From the NCBI GenBank assembly GCA_023091665.1, contig JALJCQ010000007.1, positions 1,488,001-1,552,000 on the forward strand: a DNA stretch of 64,000 nucleotides, in the 5' to 3' direction. This document shows positions 25,598 to 36,316 of this stretch, piece by piece. Origin of the DNA: Pythium myriotylum. Lineage: Eukaryota > Oomycota > Peronosporomycetes > Pythiales > Pythiaceae. The notes beneath the pieces were generated by a model. The model made no database searches. It was given only the letters and a program-made list of their open reading frames with translations, and was not told the DNA's origin. The stretch's first letter is position 1; each line of letters starts with the position of its first letter. The position numbers and the translations under genes were made by a program.

Positions 25598-27484
25598 ATG
25601 CTTGGGCCGCAGCGATGGGCGGTGGCGGCGCGGCGCCTCGCGCGCTCGCACTCCAACGCCAAGCCGCGCGTGCACGTGCACAGCTCTCGGCTCCCGGCGG
25701 CCGGGCCGGGGCTCTCGGATTTCATCCGCGAGTCGCGCTCCGAGGGCCACGACCACCACGCCGGTTCCGCCAGCGTCAAGGACAAGAGCGAGATGAACTT
25801 TCCTGCCCCAGGAACCATCCGCTCGCTGGAAGATCTGGAAGAAGCGAAATTGGAGGCCGATCAGGAGATTCAGGACAGGTCCTTCTTCATCGAGACGTAC
25901 GGCTGCCAGATGAACTCGGCCGACTCGGAGATCGTGCGCGCCATCTTGCTTGAGAACGGCTACAAGCCGACGCTGGACCAGGACTCTGCTGACGTCATCC
26001 TGCTCAACACGTGCGCTGTAAGGGACAACGCCGAGCTGAAGATCTGGAACAAGCTCGAGCATCTACGCCAGACCAAGGTCAAGTTGCTACGCACACGCAA
26101 GAAAAGCAAGCCACTGCCCACTGTCGGCGTCCTCGGGTGCATGGCCGAGCGCCTGAAGACGCAACTACTGGAGTCGGACAAGATGGTTGACTTGGTGGTT
26201 GGCCCCGACGCCTATCGTGACATTCCAAACTTGTTGCGAGTCGTACGGGGTGGCAACTCTGCTGTGAATGTGCAGCTGTCGCTGGACGAGACTTACGCAG
26301 ACATTGCACCGGTGCGATCTGATCCCGACAGCCCATCTGCGTTCGTCTCGATCATGCGTGGATGCAATAACATGTGCTCGTACTGTATCGTGCCTTTCAC
26401 CCGCGGTCGTGAGCGTAGCCGGGTTATCGGATCGATAGTGGACGAAGTGCGCGCGCTTAGCGACCAAGGTGTGAAGGAGATCGTATTGTTGGGTCAGAAC
26501 GTGAACAGTTACCACGACAAAAAGTCCGAAGGTGCTTCGGAGCTCGGTCGGGGTTATGTGGCCGCGGAGGGTTTTACCAACATGTTTCGCTTGCGCGATA
26601 CACCAGGGTTTCGCTTCGTTGACCTTCTCGACCGCGTCTCGGAAGTCAATCCCGAGATGCGCATTCGGTTTACGTCTCCACACCCGAAAGATTTCCCCGA
26701 TGATGTCTTTGAGCTAATGAACGAGCGACCAAACATCTGCAAGAATATTCACATGCCAGCTCAGAGCGGTAGCTCAACTGTGCTCCAAAGGATGCGCCGC
26801 GGATACTCTCGTGAGGCCTACATCGCTCTCGTCGAGAACATGCGTGCCAAGATTCCAGGAGTCGCTATCTCATCCGATTTTATCTCAGGCTTTTGTGGTG
26901 AGACCGAAGCAGAACACGAGGACACGGTGTCTTTAATGAGGCACGTGTGCTACGATCATGCCTTCATGTTCGCATATTCTGTCCGCGCGCGAACCCACGC
27001 TGCCCACAAGATGGAAGATGATGTGCCCCAAGAGGTTAAACTTCGTCGCCTTCAGGAGGTCATCGATACCTACGGTCAAGTTGTCACTCAAAAGAACCGA
27101 GTTGAGGACTCGGATCGCCTCCATGTGGTTTTAGTTCAAGGCCATAGCCGCCGCTCCACTGACGAGAAGCCGATGCTGACGGGTCTAACGGATACGGGAA
27201 AGCGGTGCGTATTCCCCGACATGCAGTTGCCAGCTTCGTTGAGGGAACACCAGCATCAAGCAGGCGAACTTGCGTCTGAGTTTCTGCCAGTACCACCTTC
27301 AGTCGTGACTTCAGGCGTGCGCGCTACTCGGGGAGACTACGTACTCGTTCGTATCCACGAAGCTGGTCGCCATACCCTTCACGCGACTCCGATTGCGCGC
27401 GCCAGTTTGCAAGAGATTACTCGTCTGGTGCCCCAGGATATGTTGGGCGCACGACCGCATAATCGAGAGGCACTGCGCCTGTAA
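25598..27484 (+). CDS. CDK5RAP1: Mitochondrial tRNA methylthiotransferase, CDK5RAP1/MiaB family
   Basis: The protein has 628 residues and no intron. MiaB-family radical-SAM enzymes add a 2-methylthio group to i6A37 of tRNA. The N-terminal UPF0004 domain holds the three cluster cysteines (TYGCQMNSAD, LNTCAVRDNA, GVLGCMAERL). The radical-SAM site is RGCNNMCSYCIVPFTRGRER (CxxxCxxC). A TRAM-like region follows at the C-terminus. The start at 25598 gives an Arg/Ala-rich, acid-poor leader (MLGPQRWAVAARRLARS), typical of a mitochondrial presequence. The open frame continues upstream but runs over the divergent RAD5-like gene and is not needed. Only about 134 bp separates the two start codons, so they probably share a promoter region. 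Confidence 0.92.
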   Translation: MLGPQRWAVAARRLARSHSNAKPRVHVHSSRLPAAGPGLSDFIRESRSEGHDHHAGSASVKDKSEMNFPAPGTIRSLEDLEEAKLEADQEIQDRSFFIETYGCQMNSADSEIVRAILLENGYKPTLDQDSADVILLNTCAVRDNAELKIWNKLEHLRQTKVKLLRTRKKSKPLPTVGVLGCMAERLKTQLLESDKMVDLVVGPDAYRDIPNLLRVVRGGNSAVNVQLSLDETYADIAPVRSDPDSPSAFVSIMRGCNNMCSYCIVPFTRGRERSRVIGSIVDEVRALSDQGVKEIVLLGQNVNSYHDKKSEGASELGRGYVAAEGFTNMFRLRDTPGFRFVDLLDRVSEVNPEMRIRFTSPHPKDFPDDVFELMNERPNICKNIHMPAQSGSSTVLQRMRRGYSREAYIALVENMRAKIPGVAISSDFISGFCGETEAEHEDTVSLMRHVCYDHAFMFAYSVRARTHAAHKMEDDVPQEVKLRRLQEVIDTYGQVVTQKNRVEDSDRLHVVLVQGHSRRSTDEKPMLTGLTDTGKRCVFPDMQLPASLREHQHQAGELASEFLPVPPSVVTSGVRATRGDYVLVRIHEAGRHTLHATPIARASLQEITRLVPQDMLGARPHNREALRL

Positions 27485-27565
27485 ACAAGCAAACGCTAAT
27501 GTAATAGATGCACCGAGGCTGATATCGTTCCATTTGCCTCTCCACCGAACTTGCATACTCGCTAA

Positions 27566-28208
27566 CTAATTGGCAGCCACACTGCGCGCTGCCTCCGCTG
27601 CGTTCTTCTGCATCGTCATTTGCATGTGCGAAATCTACAAAGACGCGCTGCATCAGTAATGAAGCGACCACCAAAGAGTCTAAAGATCGCGACGTACGTT
27701 CTTTCGGATCTCCACCGCATCCTTTTCTTTCTGCTCGATTTTGGCATTCACCTTCTCACTGAAGCACACACGGAGGATACACTGGTCAGACTCGATGCCT
27801 GCAAATAGCAACCATGTCTAGGCGTACAGTTCGTTGTTGATGAACTCGAGACGCTTCTTCACGTTCGTCTTCGCCTCGTTCACATCCTGCTTGAGCAACA
27901 CCGGCCCAATCAACTTGTACACCTTGGCCTCATTGTCAAGCAGATCCAGTTCCTGCCAATCGATCGGTTAAGTGGTATTCATATCGTGCTGTTCTGCTCG
28001 GTGGGAAGGCGCGCACCTGCTTGACCATGTTGTTCTCGTTGGCTTGCTGCGCATACTGCTGGCGCTGCGTCGCGAGAACTTGCACCTCTGCGTGCGGTCA
28101 GCTGCGTCAGTCGTGCGCACGCTTCTTCGCGCCGCGTGCAACCCACACACCCTCCTGGATTGCGCGATACTTCGCCATCTCGCTCTCCACCTTGTCCTTC
28201 AAGCTCAT
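27566..28208 (-). CDS. PFDN6: Prefoldin subunit 6
   Basis: Five small exons (28208-28151, 28087-28017, 27952-27828, 27758-27698, 27634-27566) splice in phase to 127 residues, the expected size for prefoldin 6 (about 125-130). Introns are 63-69 bp. The product starts MSLKDKVESEMAKYRAIQEE. The family core is clear: ANENNMVKQELDLLD, VYKLIGPVLLKQD and EAKTNVKKRLEFI. It finishes as a second coiled coil ending EAARSVAAN. Prefoldin is a hexamer that passes nascent actin and tubulin to CCT. Phase agreement at all four junctions and the correct total length support the model. No single reading frame in this region shows the gene. It converges on the methylthiotransferase, with 81 bp between stops. Confidence 0.9.
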
Positions 28209-28287
28209 GTTTCTTCTCCGCCAAGTGTCCAAAGTGATTGGTGTGTTTCAAATCGAAATGAATCAACTGAATTAGGTTAACATTTCT

Positions 28288-29471
28288 TTACGCAAATGCG
28301 ACCATTTTGGCCTCGACCAAGAGTCGTAGTTTCGGCCCCATCACTGGATCCTCCGCAAGGCGGCGAAACGACGAAGGATCTTGCTGTGACTTGCGCAACA
28401 AATCCATGAACTTGGTGTCTGACAAGACGGCCAGGAGGTCAGGGCTCTTCAAGATTTTTTGCACCTGCTCTTCTTCCTCTGGAGTCCGCTCCATGTTGGC
28501 AATAGCCTGTCGGCGAACCATATCGAGGTCGACGATTGGCGGTGATGCTGGAATCACGTCATTCGGCTGCTTCCGCTCTTCCTCTTTTCCTAGCTGAGGG
28601 AACATATTCAGACCCACATAACTACATTTCGCGTAGTTGCACTCACCTCCTCGAAATGAGTGGCTAAAAACTCCATCAACTCACTCAGGAGCTGAGAGAT
28701 TTCCGGGTCTTTTGAGTACTTGGATACTGCCTCCCGGGGATCTCGTTGAAGCTCGTTCATCGCTTCCATGAAACGAGGATTCTTCAAAGCTACAGCCCCA
28801 AAGCTGTTAATTGACCCCTTGATCAATAGAACAGAAGGATAGTTCACCATTCAGGAGACGGGGGTTCTCCGACAACTTCGAGAGGAACGAATCGTTCAAC
28901 CAATCTGAGACACAGTGTTAGAAGCGTTTTCTTCCATGTAATTCACTTGAAGACATCCACCTTTAGGATTGAGCTGCTGCGCACTTTTGATGGCAGCTTG
29001 GACCTCTGGAAAGACAAGCGCCGAGGTCTTGGGGGTTGTATCGCTTTGACTCCCCTGGTTCGTTGAGCAGGTCACGATTTGGAGTGCATCTCCTCTCTAC
29101 CAGAATTCACAACGATTTAGTTTTGGACCTTATCCTGTATGGAACGACCAAGTGTAGTATACTCTTCTCGTGGAACTCTCAAGACGTTGTGACTTCTGAG
29201 GCCCGTGCTTGGGTTTCACGGATGAAGACACAAAGAATCCTTTCTTGAGCCCGGCACCAAACCCCTTCGTCGATCGATTTTCCTTCTCCGCGACTCTGCG
29301 CTTTGCGGCTTTTGCCTCCGTTACCGTCGAGATGATCTCGTCCATAACACTCCTCTCAGAACCCACGAGAAGGTTGTCACTAATCTGTATCGGAACATCA
29401 TCGACTTCTTCGCCGAGTAATGGAGGCTCCTCATCGCTCCATGTTGACTTCACAGCTCCAGAGTGCGCCAT
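28288..29471 (-). CDS. STI1-motif (Sti1/Hop/ST13-like) protein
   Basis: Five exons (29471-29163, 29096-28961, 28904-28848, 28789-28647, 28593-28288) give 316 residues with matched phases; introns are 53-66 bp. The C-terminal half carries two DP/STI1-type helical repeats: FLSKLSENPRLLNALKNPRF with FMEAMNELQRDPREAVSKY, then VQKILKSPDLLAVLSDTKFM with SSFRRLAEDPVMGPKL. Such repeats are found in Hop/Sti1, Hip/ST13 and Tic40 and bind Hsp70/Hsp90 clients. No TPR is present. The N-terminal third is acidic, then basic (KGFGAGLKKGFF), and may be a targeting or docking segment. Inference: a co-chaperone-like protein. Start MAHSGAVKS at 29471 is 88 bp from the divergent gene at 29560. Confidence 0.8.
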
Positions 29472-29559
29472 GGCTTCAACCTCTATGTGTCTGGTTGTAT
29501 TCTTCGCGACGGTTCAAAAAGTGTAGAATTTCCACATTTCTTGGATTGTTGTTCTATCC

Positions 29560-31955
29560 ATGAAAGGCCAAGTTGGACCCCAGGGTAAACCACATCTTCC
29601 CCAGCGTGTCCGCGGTGTTTGCGTGGCGTGCGGAAGCCAAAATATCGTCAGCAGTGGAGATCAGTGTCATTGTCGGAGCTGTGGCCTCGTTGGTCCCGAC
29701 TTCAGTGCAGCCAAGGCGCTCAGTGGATACATCAGTGAAGTGGTGTCGATTGACTCGAACCAAGCACATGGTGCGCTAGGTCGACTCGTGGGTTCAGATT
29801 TCGGCTTACTTTTGCTGATGCACAGCCATGGCTGATGGAGTACTCGAAGCTCTGTCGCTCGAAGCAACCAAAGCGAAACTTCAGAGACTACTGATCCAAG
29901 GTGTCCTGTCGCTCGTTGTTCTTTTCGTTTTAATGCGGAAGTATCTGACAATCTGGATACCAGCAGCAAAGGGAGATGTTGGACTTCTATGCCATGTAGG
30001 TGTTCCCATGAGAATGTCATCTCTATCTCTACTCAGTTTTTCCGCTATTGCAGTTCTATATACCTCGCCTTCTAGACGTGTGGGGCCAAGTGGCCGCCAA
30101 ACATGGATTCAGCCCCACAATCGAAGGTGTGAAGGAAAGCCTCCTCGTGCTTGGGCGACATGCAACCGTGGAAGACGAGGACCACCTTTCACAGAAACTG
30201 ATTCGCATTCGTCACTTAATCACTCCAACAGGAGCTTGGATTAAGGAAGACGCAAATGCAGAAGCTAATGATATGAGGAAGAAGCTAGCTGAAGAAGAAA
30301 AGCAACGGCAGCAACGTGAGGAAACCAAGCGGCAAGAAGAGGTTGCATTGGAGAACGCAAAGTTAGCGCGGCTACGAGCCAAGAAGGTCGCTCTTGGATT
30401 GGACCCATTGAAGCCGCGGGTTCCTCGACTCGAGTTGAGCCCTCCGTCAGACGTTGTTGCACATCCTAATGCGTACATTCAGCTCCGAGTAATTGCGCAC
30501 TATTCGACTCGATATCAGTGGTTCTGCAACGGAAAGGCTTTAGAGGAAGACAAACTGTGTATCGGTGCTAAGCGCACCACTCTCACTATTCTACGACTCA
30601 CCCGACGTACCATCGGGTCGTATTACTGCGTATGCACGAACGAGGAAGGGGCAGTAGCATCCCGACCCTCCAGTGTGCAAATAGTCACGCTCACATCACG
30701 AGCTCGATGCAGTCGACGACTCGAACCGATGACTGGTGAAGCCGTTCCTTTCTCGATTAGCAACGATGCGAGCAGCCCCGTGTTGAGCGGAGTCGCGGTG
30801 TGCGCCAATGGCCATCTTCAAGTTCTCAACACGAAGTCCCTGACGCCCATTCGAACTATTCCCTCTCTTACATTTCCTACGGGAGCCGTCCCCATTGCAG
30901 TTGCTTGGCATCCAAAGCTAAAGCTGCTAGCGGTTGCTGTGCGATTAGAACTGTCGAGGCCGAGCACATTTGAGCTAGTTCTATTCTCGCTTGACACGTC
31001 AACAGCAAGCTCAGAATCGCCCACTGAGCCCCCTGTCAGGACTTCTAACACGAAGTTCGCCGGCGTTAGCTCGATGCGGGGTCCAACTGAACCTCACTCG
31101 GTGCTGTTCAGTCGACGCGTCACAACGCGGGAGATTCCGGCCCGACTTCGGTCTGTCGAAATGATCCGATTTGCTCATGATGGCCGAACACTTCTAGTTT
31201 CAGATCTCCGTTCTTCTGTGCTGTTGTTCGACATGTCAGAACCTTCAATTTTATGCAAGAGAAGCTGGTCCCTCGATCAGCCCAACCATCCGTTATGTCA
31301 CATCGCAAGCTTGAGAAACTTGATGTCTACAGTCTCACCTCGTGCCAAAGGTTCATTCTGTGGACTCTCCATGAGCTTTCGGCGTTGCTCATACGTGGAG
31401 CTGATAGACATTGAAACTTTTGCGTGCCGTAAACTTCACTTCAAGCTTCCCGTGCATCGATCCGCAATTGATTCTTCTGGCTTCGCACTCGCAGTTGCTG
31501 AAAGTGGCTCCCTCAACACATGGGTGTGTGTCATCAGCATTGCCGACCGCGAATCAGGCCACTTGACCAGTAAGAAGCGTTTTGTTGCCCATCAAGGTAA
31601 GGTATCAGGGATGGAGTGGACTACGCAGTCATCATTGTTGATAACAAGCGGACACGATGGCTACGTGAAGTTATGGGATCTCGAATGCTGCGTGGATGGG
31701 AAACCTGCGTGTATGTTTTGCCTGCACCTCGATATTCGAGGAATCCGGTCTCTGGTTGTTCCAGATCCCTTCGACACTTTCGTCGCCATTGGCTACTCTG
31801 GCTATTGTGTGCACGCATGCGGTATACCTCAACTTGAGGCCTTTGAGGAATTTCGAGTCGCAGAGCGGGATCGTATTGCATCGCGAATCCAAAAAATTGT
31901 CAAAGGTCGGCAAACACGAAAACTGATAAGAGAGTTTATCACCCCAGGCATATAA
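29560..31955 (+). CDS. Zinc-ribbon / Ig-like / WD40 / IQ protein
   Basis: The best model uses exons 29560-29734, 29826-29900, 29964-29995 and 30054-31955, which stay in phase and give 727 residues. The first junction is uncertain: a 91-bp intron is long for this window, and the gene could instead start at the ATG at 29828, which has a strong ccATGG context. The N-terminus has a zinc-ribbon-like cluster (CVACGSQ, CHCRSC). A Glu/Lys/Arg-rich coiled coil follows at about 30250-30400. An Ig-like domain (YQWFCNGK, GSYYCVCTNEEG) lies at about 30420-30700. WD40-like blades follow to about 31830 (SLLITSGHDGYVKLWD). An IQ-type motif (RIQKIVKGRQTRKL) lies near the end. I do not recognise the family. 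Ig plus WD40 with IQ suggests a cilia or cytoskeleton scaffold, which is inference. Confidence 0.72.
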
Positions 31956-31975
31956 ATACTTCAACGTGCATTGGA

Positions 31976-31982
31976 TCATTCC
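31976..31982 (+). promoter_or_regulatory. Possible oomycete-type initiator (INR)
   Basis: TCATTCC lies 15 bases before the ATG at 31997 and fits the YCAYTYY initiator described for oomycete core promoters. A TATA-like tataaat sits just upstream near 31951. A match this short is weak evidence without transcript 5' ends. Confidence 0.3.
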
Positions 31983-31996
31983 TGATACAGGACCTA

Positions 31997-32599
31997 ATGT
32001 CGACTGAGCAGCGTGCCGCGTCGCTGCTTTCCCTCATTGCATCGAAGGCGCTGGTGCCTGGCGGATTCGCAAACGCAAGCGCAAATACTCGAGAGCGAAG
32101 TGATGGAGAAATCGAGGACCAGCGGGCACAAACGATGATGTACGCCGCTCGCATGAAATATCTCCAGGAAAGCGATGGGGTCAAGCCGGACACTATGTTT
32201 ATGACACGCAAGCAGGCTCAAAAGCTTGTTAAGCAGGACACAATTTCGACAATCACGCTGAAAAAGTTGGATGTTGGAGGCAAATCTGCAAATGGCAGTG
32301 CGAACAATGACGGCAAAGGCATGAACGGCCCCAACTCAAGTGTACCTCTCAACCAAAAGAAACAGCGCTGGACGGGACCACTAGACGACTATCAGCAAGT
32401 ATGGGTTCCAGTGACACAAGCGGGCTGTCATTTCTGGCAAAGTCAAGAGACAGGAGAATGTCGATCGGTACCACCCGCCCCGTTTGAAGGTTGTATCCAC
32501 CCTGGAATCGTAAGAGGTGAAGAAGATCTGGACGTGAATAACGTAGACGAACTACCTTTTCCTCAGTCATTTGCATTTCTGGATCAGAAACACTCTTGA
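31997..32599 (+). CDS. Hypothetical protein with WW-like motif
   Basis: This is an intronless 200-residue protein. The N-terminal 90 residues are helical and polar. The middle is low-complexity Gly/Asn/Ser. Near residue 125 is a two-tryptophan stretch (QVWVPVTQAGCHFWQSQETG) spaced like a degenerate WW domain, with prolines following. No family was recognised. Candidates include a spliceosome or polyglutamine-binding-type adaptor, but the WW spacing is not canonical. Its stop is only two bases from the stop of the extended reading frame of the opposing PanB gene. Confidence 0.65.
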   Translation: MSTEQRAASLLSLIASKALVPGGFANASANTRERSDGEIEDQRAQTMMYAARMKYLQESDGVKPDTMFMTRKQAQKLVKQDTISTITLKKLDVGGKSANGSANNDGKGMNGPNSSVPLNQKKQRWTGPLDDYQQVWVPVTQAGCHFWQSQETGECRSVPPAPFEGCIHPGIVRGEEDLDVNNVDELPFPQSFAFLDQKHS

Positions 32600-32733
32600 G
32601 CTCAATACACCTTCGTCACTTCTGATGGAGCATCGCCATCTGTAGACTTGGTCGCGTTCTTGTACTTTGTTGCGACCAGTTCCTCAAGCTTCTCGGTTTC
32701 TTCTTTTGACATCTGCTCAGCGAGTGCATCCGC

Positions 32734-34057
32734 TCAGAACCGGTGCTTGGCAATGAGATCAAACACTTCAGCACTTACTTTGTATGGAGCATAATCGATG
32801 GTTGGGAATCGTCCATTCTCGACATCATCGCGATATTCCTCCAAACCGACACGAATGCGCTCTCCAACGTCAGCATAACGCTTACAGAACTTGGGTACGT
32901 GTTGAGCATGGTGTGGGTGTTGTAACATTCCGAGTAGGTCATGGTAAACGAGGACCTGGCCACTAGTATACGGTCCAGCTCCGATCCCGATCGTTGGAAT
33001 GTGAAGTAAATCAGTAATCTGCTTCGCGACAGGTGCAGGGACGCATTCGATTACGATGGCAAATGCCCCCGCGTCTTGCACTGCGAGCGCGTCCTCGATG
33101 ATCTGCTCGGCCTGAGAAGCTATGCACCCATATGTTGTCAACATCAGATCACACTTTACCTCGATACCAATCCAATACCAGCTTTCACGGACCAGTTCGA
33201 CCTTGCGCTCTAAAGCCCCCGAGAACGCTGATATGCTGGGGCCGGAGACCCACGTGGCCCATCACCGCGATACCGCCATTCACTAGCGTCCGAACTGAAT
33301 GAAATAATCTAGTGTCGGCAAGACGGACGATACCGATTACCGGCATGAGTACGTACTAGTTTGTGCTCTCTCTGTACCGCCTTCAATCTTCACGCAATCT
33401 GCGCCTCCTTCCTGACAAATGTCCAAAACAACATTAGCTCGACTCTCGGCTAAATTTTGGCTAGGAGTCACCTCCAACCTTCAAAATGCGCTGGGCGTTA
33501 CGTAAAGCCTCGTAAGGTTCGCCCTCACAGGTCCCGAATGGCATATCAGTGACGATCAGGGGACGTTCCGCGCCACTGTGAAAAGACTGTGAGAAACTCG
33601 CTCTAGCTACGTTTTCCATCAGTCCTACCGCTTGACGGCTTTCGTGTGGTGAATCATGTCATCTAGCGTCACTGGAATGGTTGTGTCGTAGCCCTGGCCA
33701 CACGAGAGATTGAGGCTCTCTATTCTAAACGCACCATCTCAGACTTCCACCCACCAGCTCGACCATGCCCACTGAGTCGCCAACTAAAAGAACGTCGAAG
33801 CCTGCTAGGTCAACGTGTACTGCCGACGGGTAGTCGTACGCGGTGACCATCGTGATTGGTTTGTTCTTGCGCTTGAGAATCCCGATGTCCAGCGTGGTGA
33901 CCTTGCGCCGCTCCAGCAGCTTCAGCGTGCGCGCCGCAGCGGCGGCGTTGTACCCTCCGCCCGACGCTGCAGTGGAGAGCAGGTGCGCCGCCCCCCGCGG
34001 CCTCGCAGCGGCGAGCAGAGCAGGACGCACTGCGCGCATAGCCACCCGCATGGTCAT
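32734..34057 (-). CDS. panB: Ketopantoate hydroxymethyltransferase (PanB)
   Basis: Six exons (34057-33755, 33693-33629, 33575-33479, 33411-33357, 33294-33193, 33119-32734) join in phase to about 335 residues. Introns are 53-73 bp; the last has a less usual GTCCGT donor. The enzyme makes ketopantoate from 3-methyl-2-oxobutanoate and methylene-THF, the first committed step to pantothenate and CoA. Family signatures are visible: [74 protein letters not shown] and [21 protein letters not shown]. The leader from 34057 is Arg/Ala-rich ([20 protein letters not shown]), suggesting a mitochondrial location. The frame remains open for 43 codons past the TGA at 32734-32736 (see findings). Confidence 0.9.
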
Positions 34058-34256
34058 TGCGAACGCGCGATCCACGGCAAGTTCAACCGAGACGAGACGT
34101 GGCTCAATTGAATGAATTGAGATCAATTCATCTGGCAACTCAAATGCACAATTTGATATCAAATGTGGAGGTAGCGCGCGCAATCACCACCGTCATTCCG
34201 ACTCATGACCACGAGAATTTCGCCCCAGTAGAGAGATATTACACAACTGACCATCC

Positions 34257-34272
34257 TGACAGAGCTGTCAGT
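34257..34272. repeat. Short inverted repeat upstream of a start codon
   Basis: CTGACAG and CTGTCAG are separated by two bases, 23 bases before the ATG at 34296. It could be a regulatory dyad or chance. Confidence 0.3.
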
Positions 34273-34295
34273 TCTTCCAACGCTCCCCCCAGAAG

Positions 34296-34984
34296 ATGCT
34301 CCGCCTCGCTCTCCAGCAGCAGCGGGCTGTGCGCCGAGCGGCGCGCAGCTTCTCCTCCACGATCGCGCCCTTCCACTTGGCTGTTCCTGTCCACGATCTC
34401 AATGCCGGTCGGTGCTACTGAAAATCGATCCTGAGTCTCACGTGCCCAGAAGGTGACGCGATCTTTCTTGTCAGCGCGCGAATTCTACGGTGAAGTGATG
34501 GGTTTCACCGAAGGTCGCTCATCGAAGCAGTGGCAGGTATGTCACGGCGTCCATACGATCGCGGTCTGGCTGATTCCTCTATCCCTGGTAACAGGATTAC
34601 AATATGCTTGGTCACCAACTTGTAGTCCACGAAGTGAACAAGGATTACAGAGCACCGGAATTCCACAATCCTGTTGGTGCGATTGCATCGTCCCACCATA
34701 CTACGTAGTACTAAGTTCATAGCTAACCAGTACTGTTGCTACTAGAGGCCGACGATGTTCCAGTGCCGCACTTCGGCGTGGCTCTGACCGTCGACGACTT
34801 CCACACGCTTGCGAAACGACTGAAGGCGAGCGGGGTGAAGTTCATTATCGAGCCCCACTTGCGCTTTCAAGGGCGCAAGGGTGAGCAATGGACAATGTTC
34901 TTCAAGGATCCGAGCGGCAACAGCCTTGAGTTCAAGGCCATGACCAACCCAGACAACCTCTTCGCAAAGTACGTTGAGAATTAA
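34296..34984 (+). CDS. Glyoxalase/VOC-superfamily protein, mitochondrial
   Basis: Four exons (34296-34407, 34475-34536, 34595-34676, 34746-34984) give 164 residues; introns are 67, 58 and 69 bp. The N-terminus MLRLALQQQRAVRRAARSFS is a strong mitochondrial presequence. The mature part shows the paired beta-alpha-beta-beta-beta modules of vicinal-oxygen-chelate proteins: PFHLAVPVHDL with AREFYGEVMGFTE, then PHFGVALTVDDFHTLAKRL and MFFKDPSGNSLEFKAM. Likely metal ligands are His in PFHLAV, His in PHFGVA and Glu in NSLEFK. The substrate cannot be read from the sequence. It is not a canonical glyoxalase I, and a bleomycin-resistance/dioxygenase-type enzyme is equally possible. Confidence 0.85.
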
Positions 34985-35025
34985 GGGGCCACTTCCGTAG
35001 CATGCGTCAGACACACACACAGCGT

Positions 35026-36175
35026 CTATTGGTCAGCATGCTCTCCAATATCGGTTTGGTCGCTCTCTTCTCCGTCTCCATTGTCACTGTCTTCGATAGC
35101 TTCCTTGTGCATTTCATTTGCAGTCTCATACATCCCTAGAAACATCTCGTCCGAGTAATGCTTACTCATCACTTCAGGCTCCGGAAGTTCTGCCAGCTCT
35201 TTCTCGATCCATGCAGTTGCTCCGACAGTGTCGAGCCACACCCCAATGTTGCTGCTGCAGTAAACAAACGCCTCCTCTATCGTACCAACGCCTGGCTCTT
35301 TGATATCTTCTACGTACTCAACAACTTGGAGAAACGACTCGTTGCGTGCGAGAAACACTGCGACGAAGGGGTTGAGGTTGAAGGCTCTCAAGAATGCATC
35401 TCGAACAACCTCTTCTGATGACCCTGCTTCCTCCAGCACCTCCCATGAGACGTACTCGATGATGACGAGGCAGTATGCGAGCACGGCGGATGCGTTTCCT
35501 GTGTACTTTTCGATCAGTTCGCGTGCTTCATCTCCCCTTCCTTCATCAATCAGAGCACAGACAAGGCCTTCTCTTGCGCGGACAGTATCTTGTGGGTCAT
35601 GTTTCATGCATTGCTTGTAGTGCTTGATGCCTCGATCAGCCAAGCCAGCTTCGCAACAAGCTGCAGCAAGCTGTTTCATGATGCTTCAAACAGCACGACA
35701 AAAAATAATCAGTACTGCGCATTGTTCAATGCATGGAATCGATGTCAACTTACACCAGATATTCGCGCGTATCTTTGTTTTCCGCGACTTTGCCTTCCTT
35801 CATCGCCTCCTTCAGCAGATCAAAAGTTTCCACGGGTTTTGCAATTTCGTCACCACGTTCGTCGCATTCACCAGCGGCAATTCGAGCTAACAGCGCTGCA
35901 GGGCGCGCCGCACCTTTCAATTTCCACTCTTCGGGCCGTAATGGCCCCTTGGGTCGTTGAGTCTTCGGCGGAGTAGGGTGTCGAGGAAAAGCTCGGAGCT
36001 CTTGTTCCTTGCGCTCCAAGCTCCGCTGGAGTTGGACGACCCGCATCCGCTTGCGGTTCGCAGTCTTGTTTGCAAGGCTCTGCTGTTTGCTGTCCGTGGC
36101 AGTTTGCATGAAGGCTGCTGCCTTGCCAGCACCGCCGGAGCGCGAGCGCTTCTTTTGGTGGGCCTGCTTCATCAT
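35026..36175 (-). CDS. TPR-repeat protein with basic N-terminal region
   Basis: Two exons (36175-35754, 35683-35026) with a 70-bp intron (GTAAGT donor) give about 359 residues. The frame continues upstream of 36175 but without an ATG, so MMKQAHQKKRSRSGG is taken as the start; an upstream exon is not excluded. The first 85 residues are very basic. The C-terminal part has TPR-like helix pairs (AAACCEAGLADRGIKHYKQC, GLVCALIDEGRGDEARELIE) and an acidic tail (DSDNGDGEESDQTD). I do not recognise the family. TPR proteins usually mediate protein complexes. The basic N-terminus would suit RNA or nucleolar association, which is inference. Confidence 0.7.
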
Positions 36176-36316
36176 GTTTGTTGCTTCTTGGAGATTGCAG
36201 CCATTCACGTCACACCAGACAAGTATGAGTTCTTAACCTGTTACGATATGAGTCGCCTCCTAGTTGTCTGATTCGACAACAGCTCACTTGTTGTCTTGAG
36301 TGGTGGAGAGGTCAAC

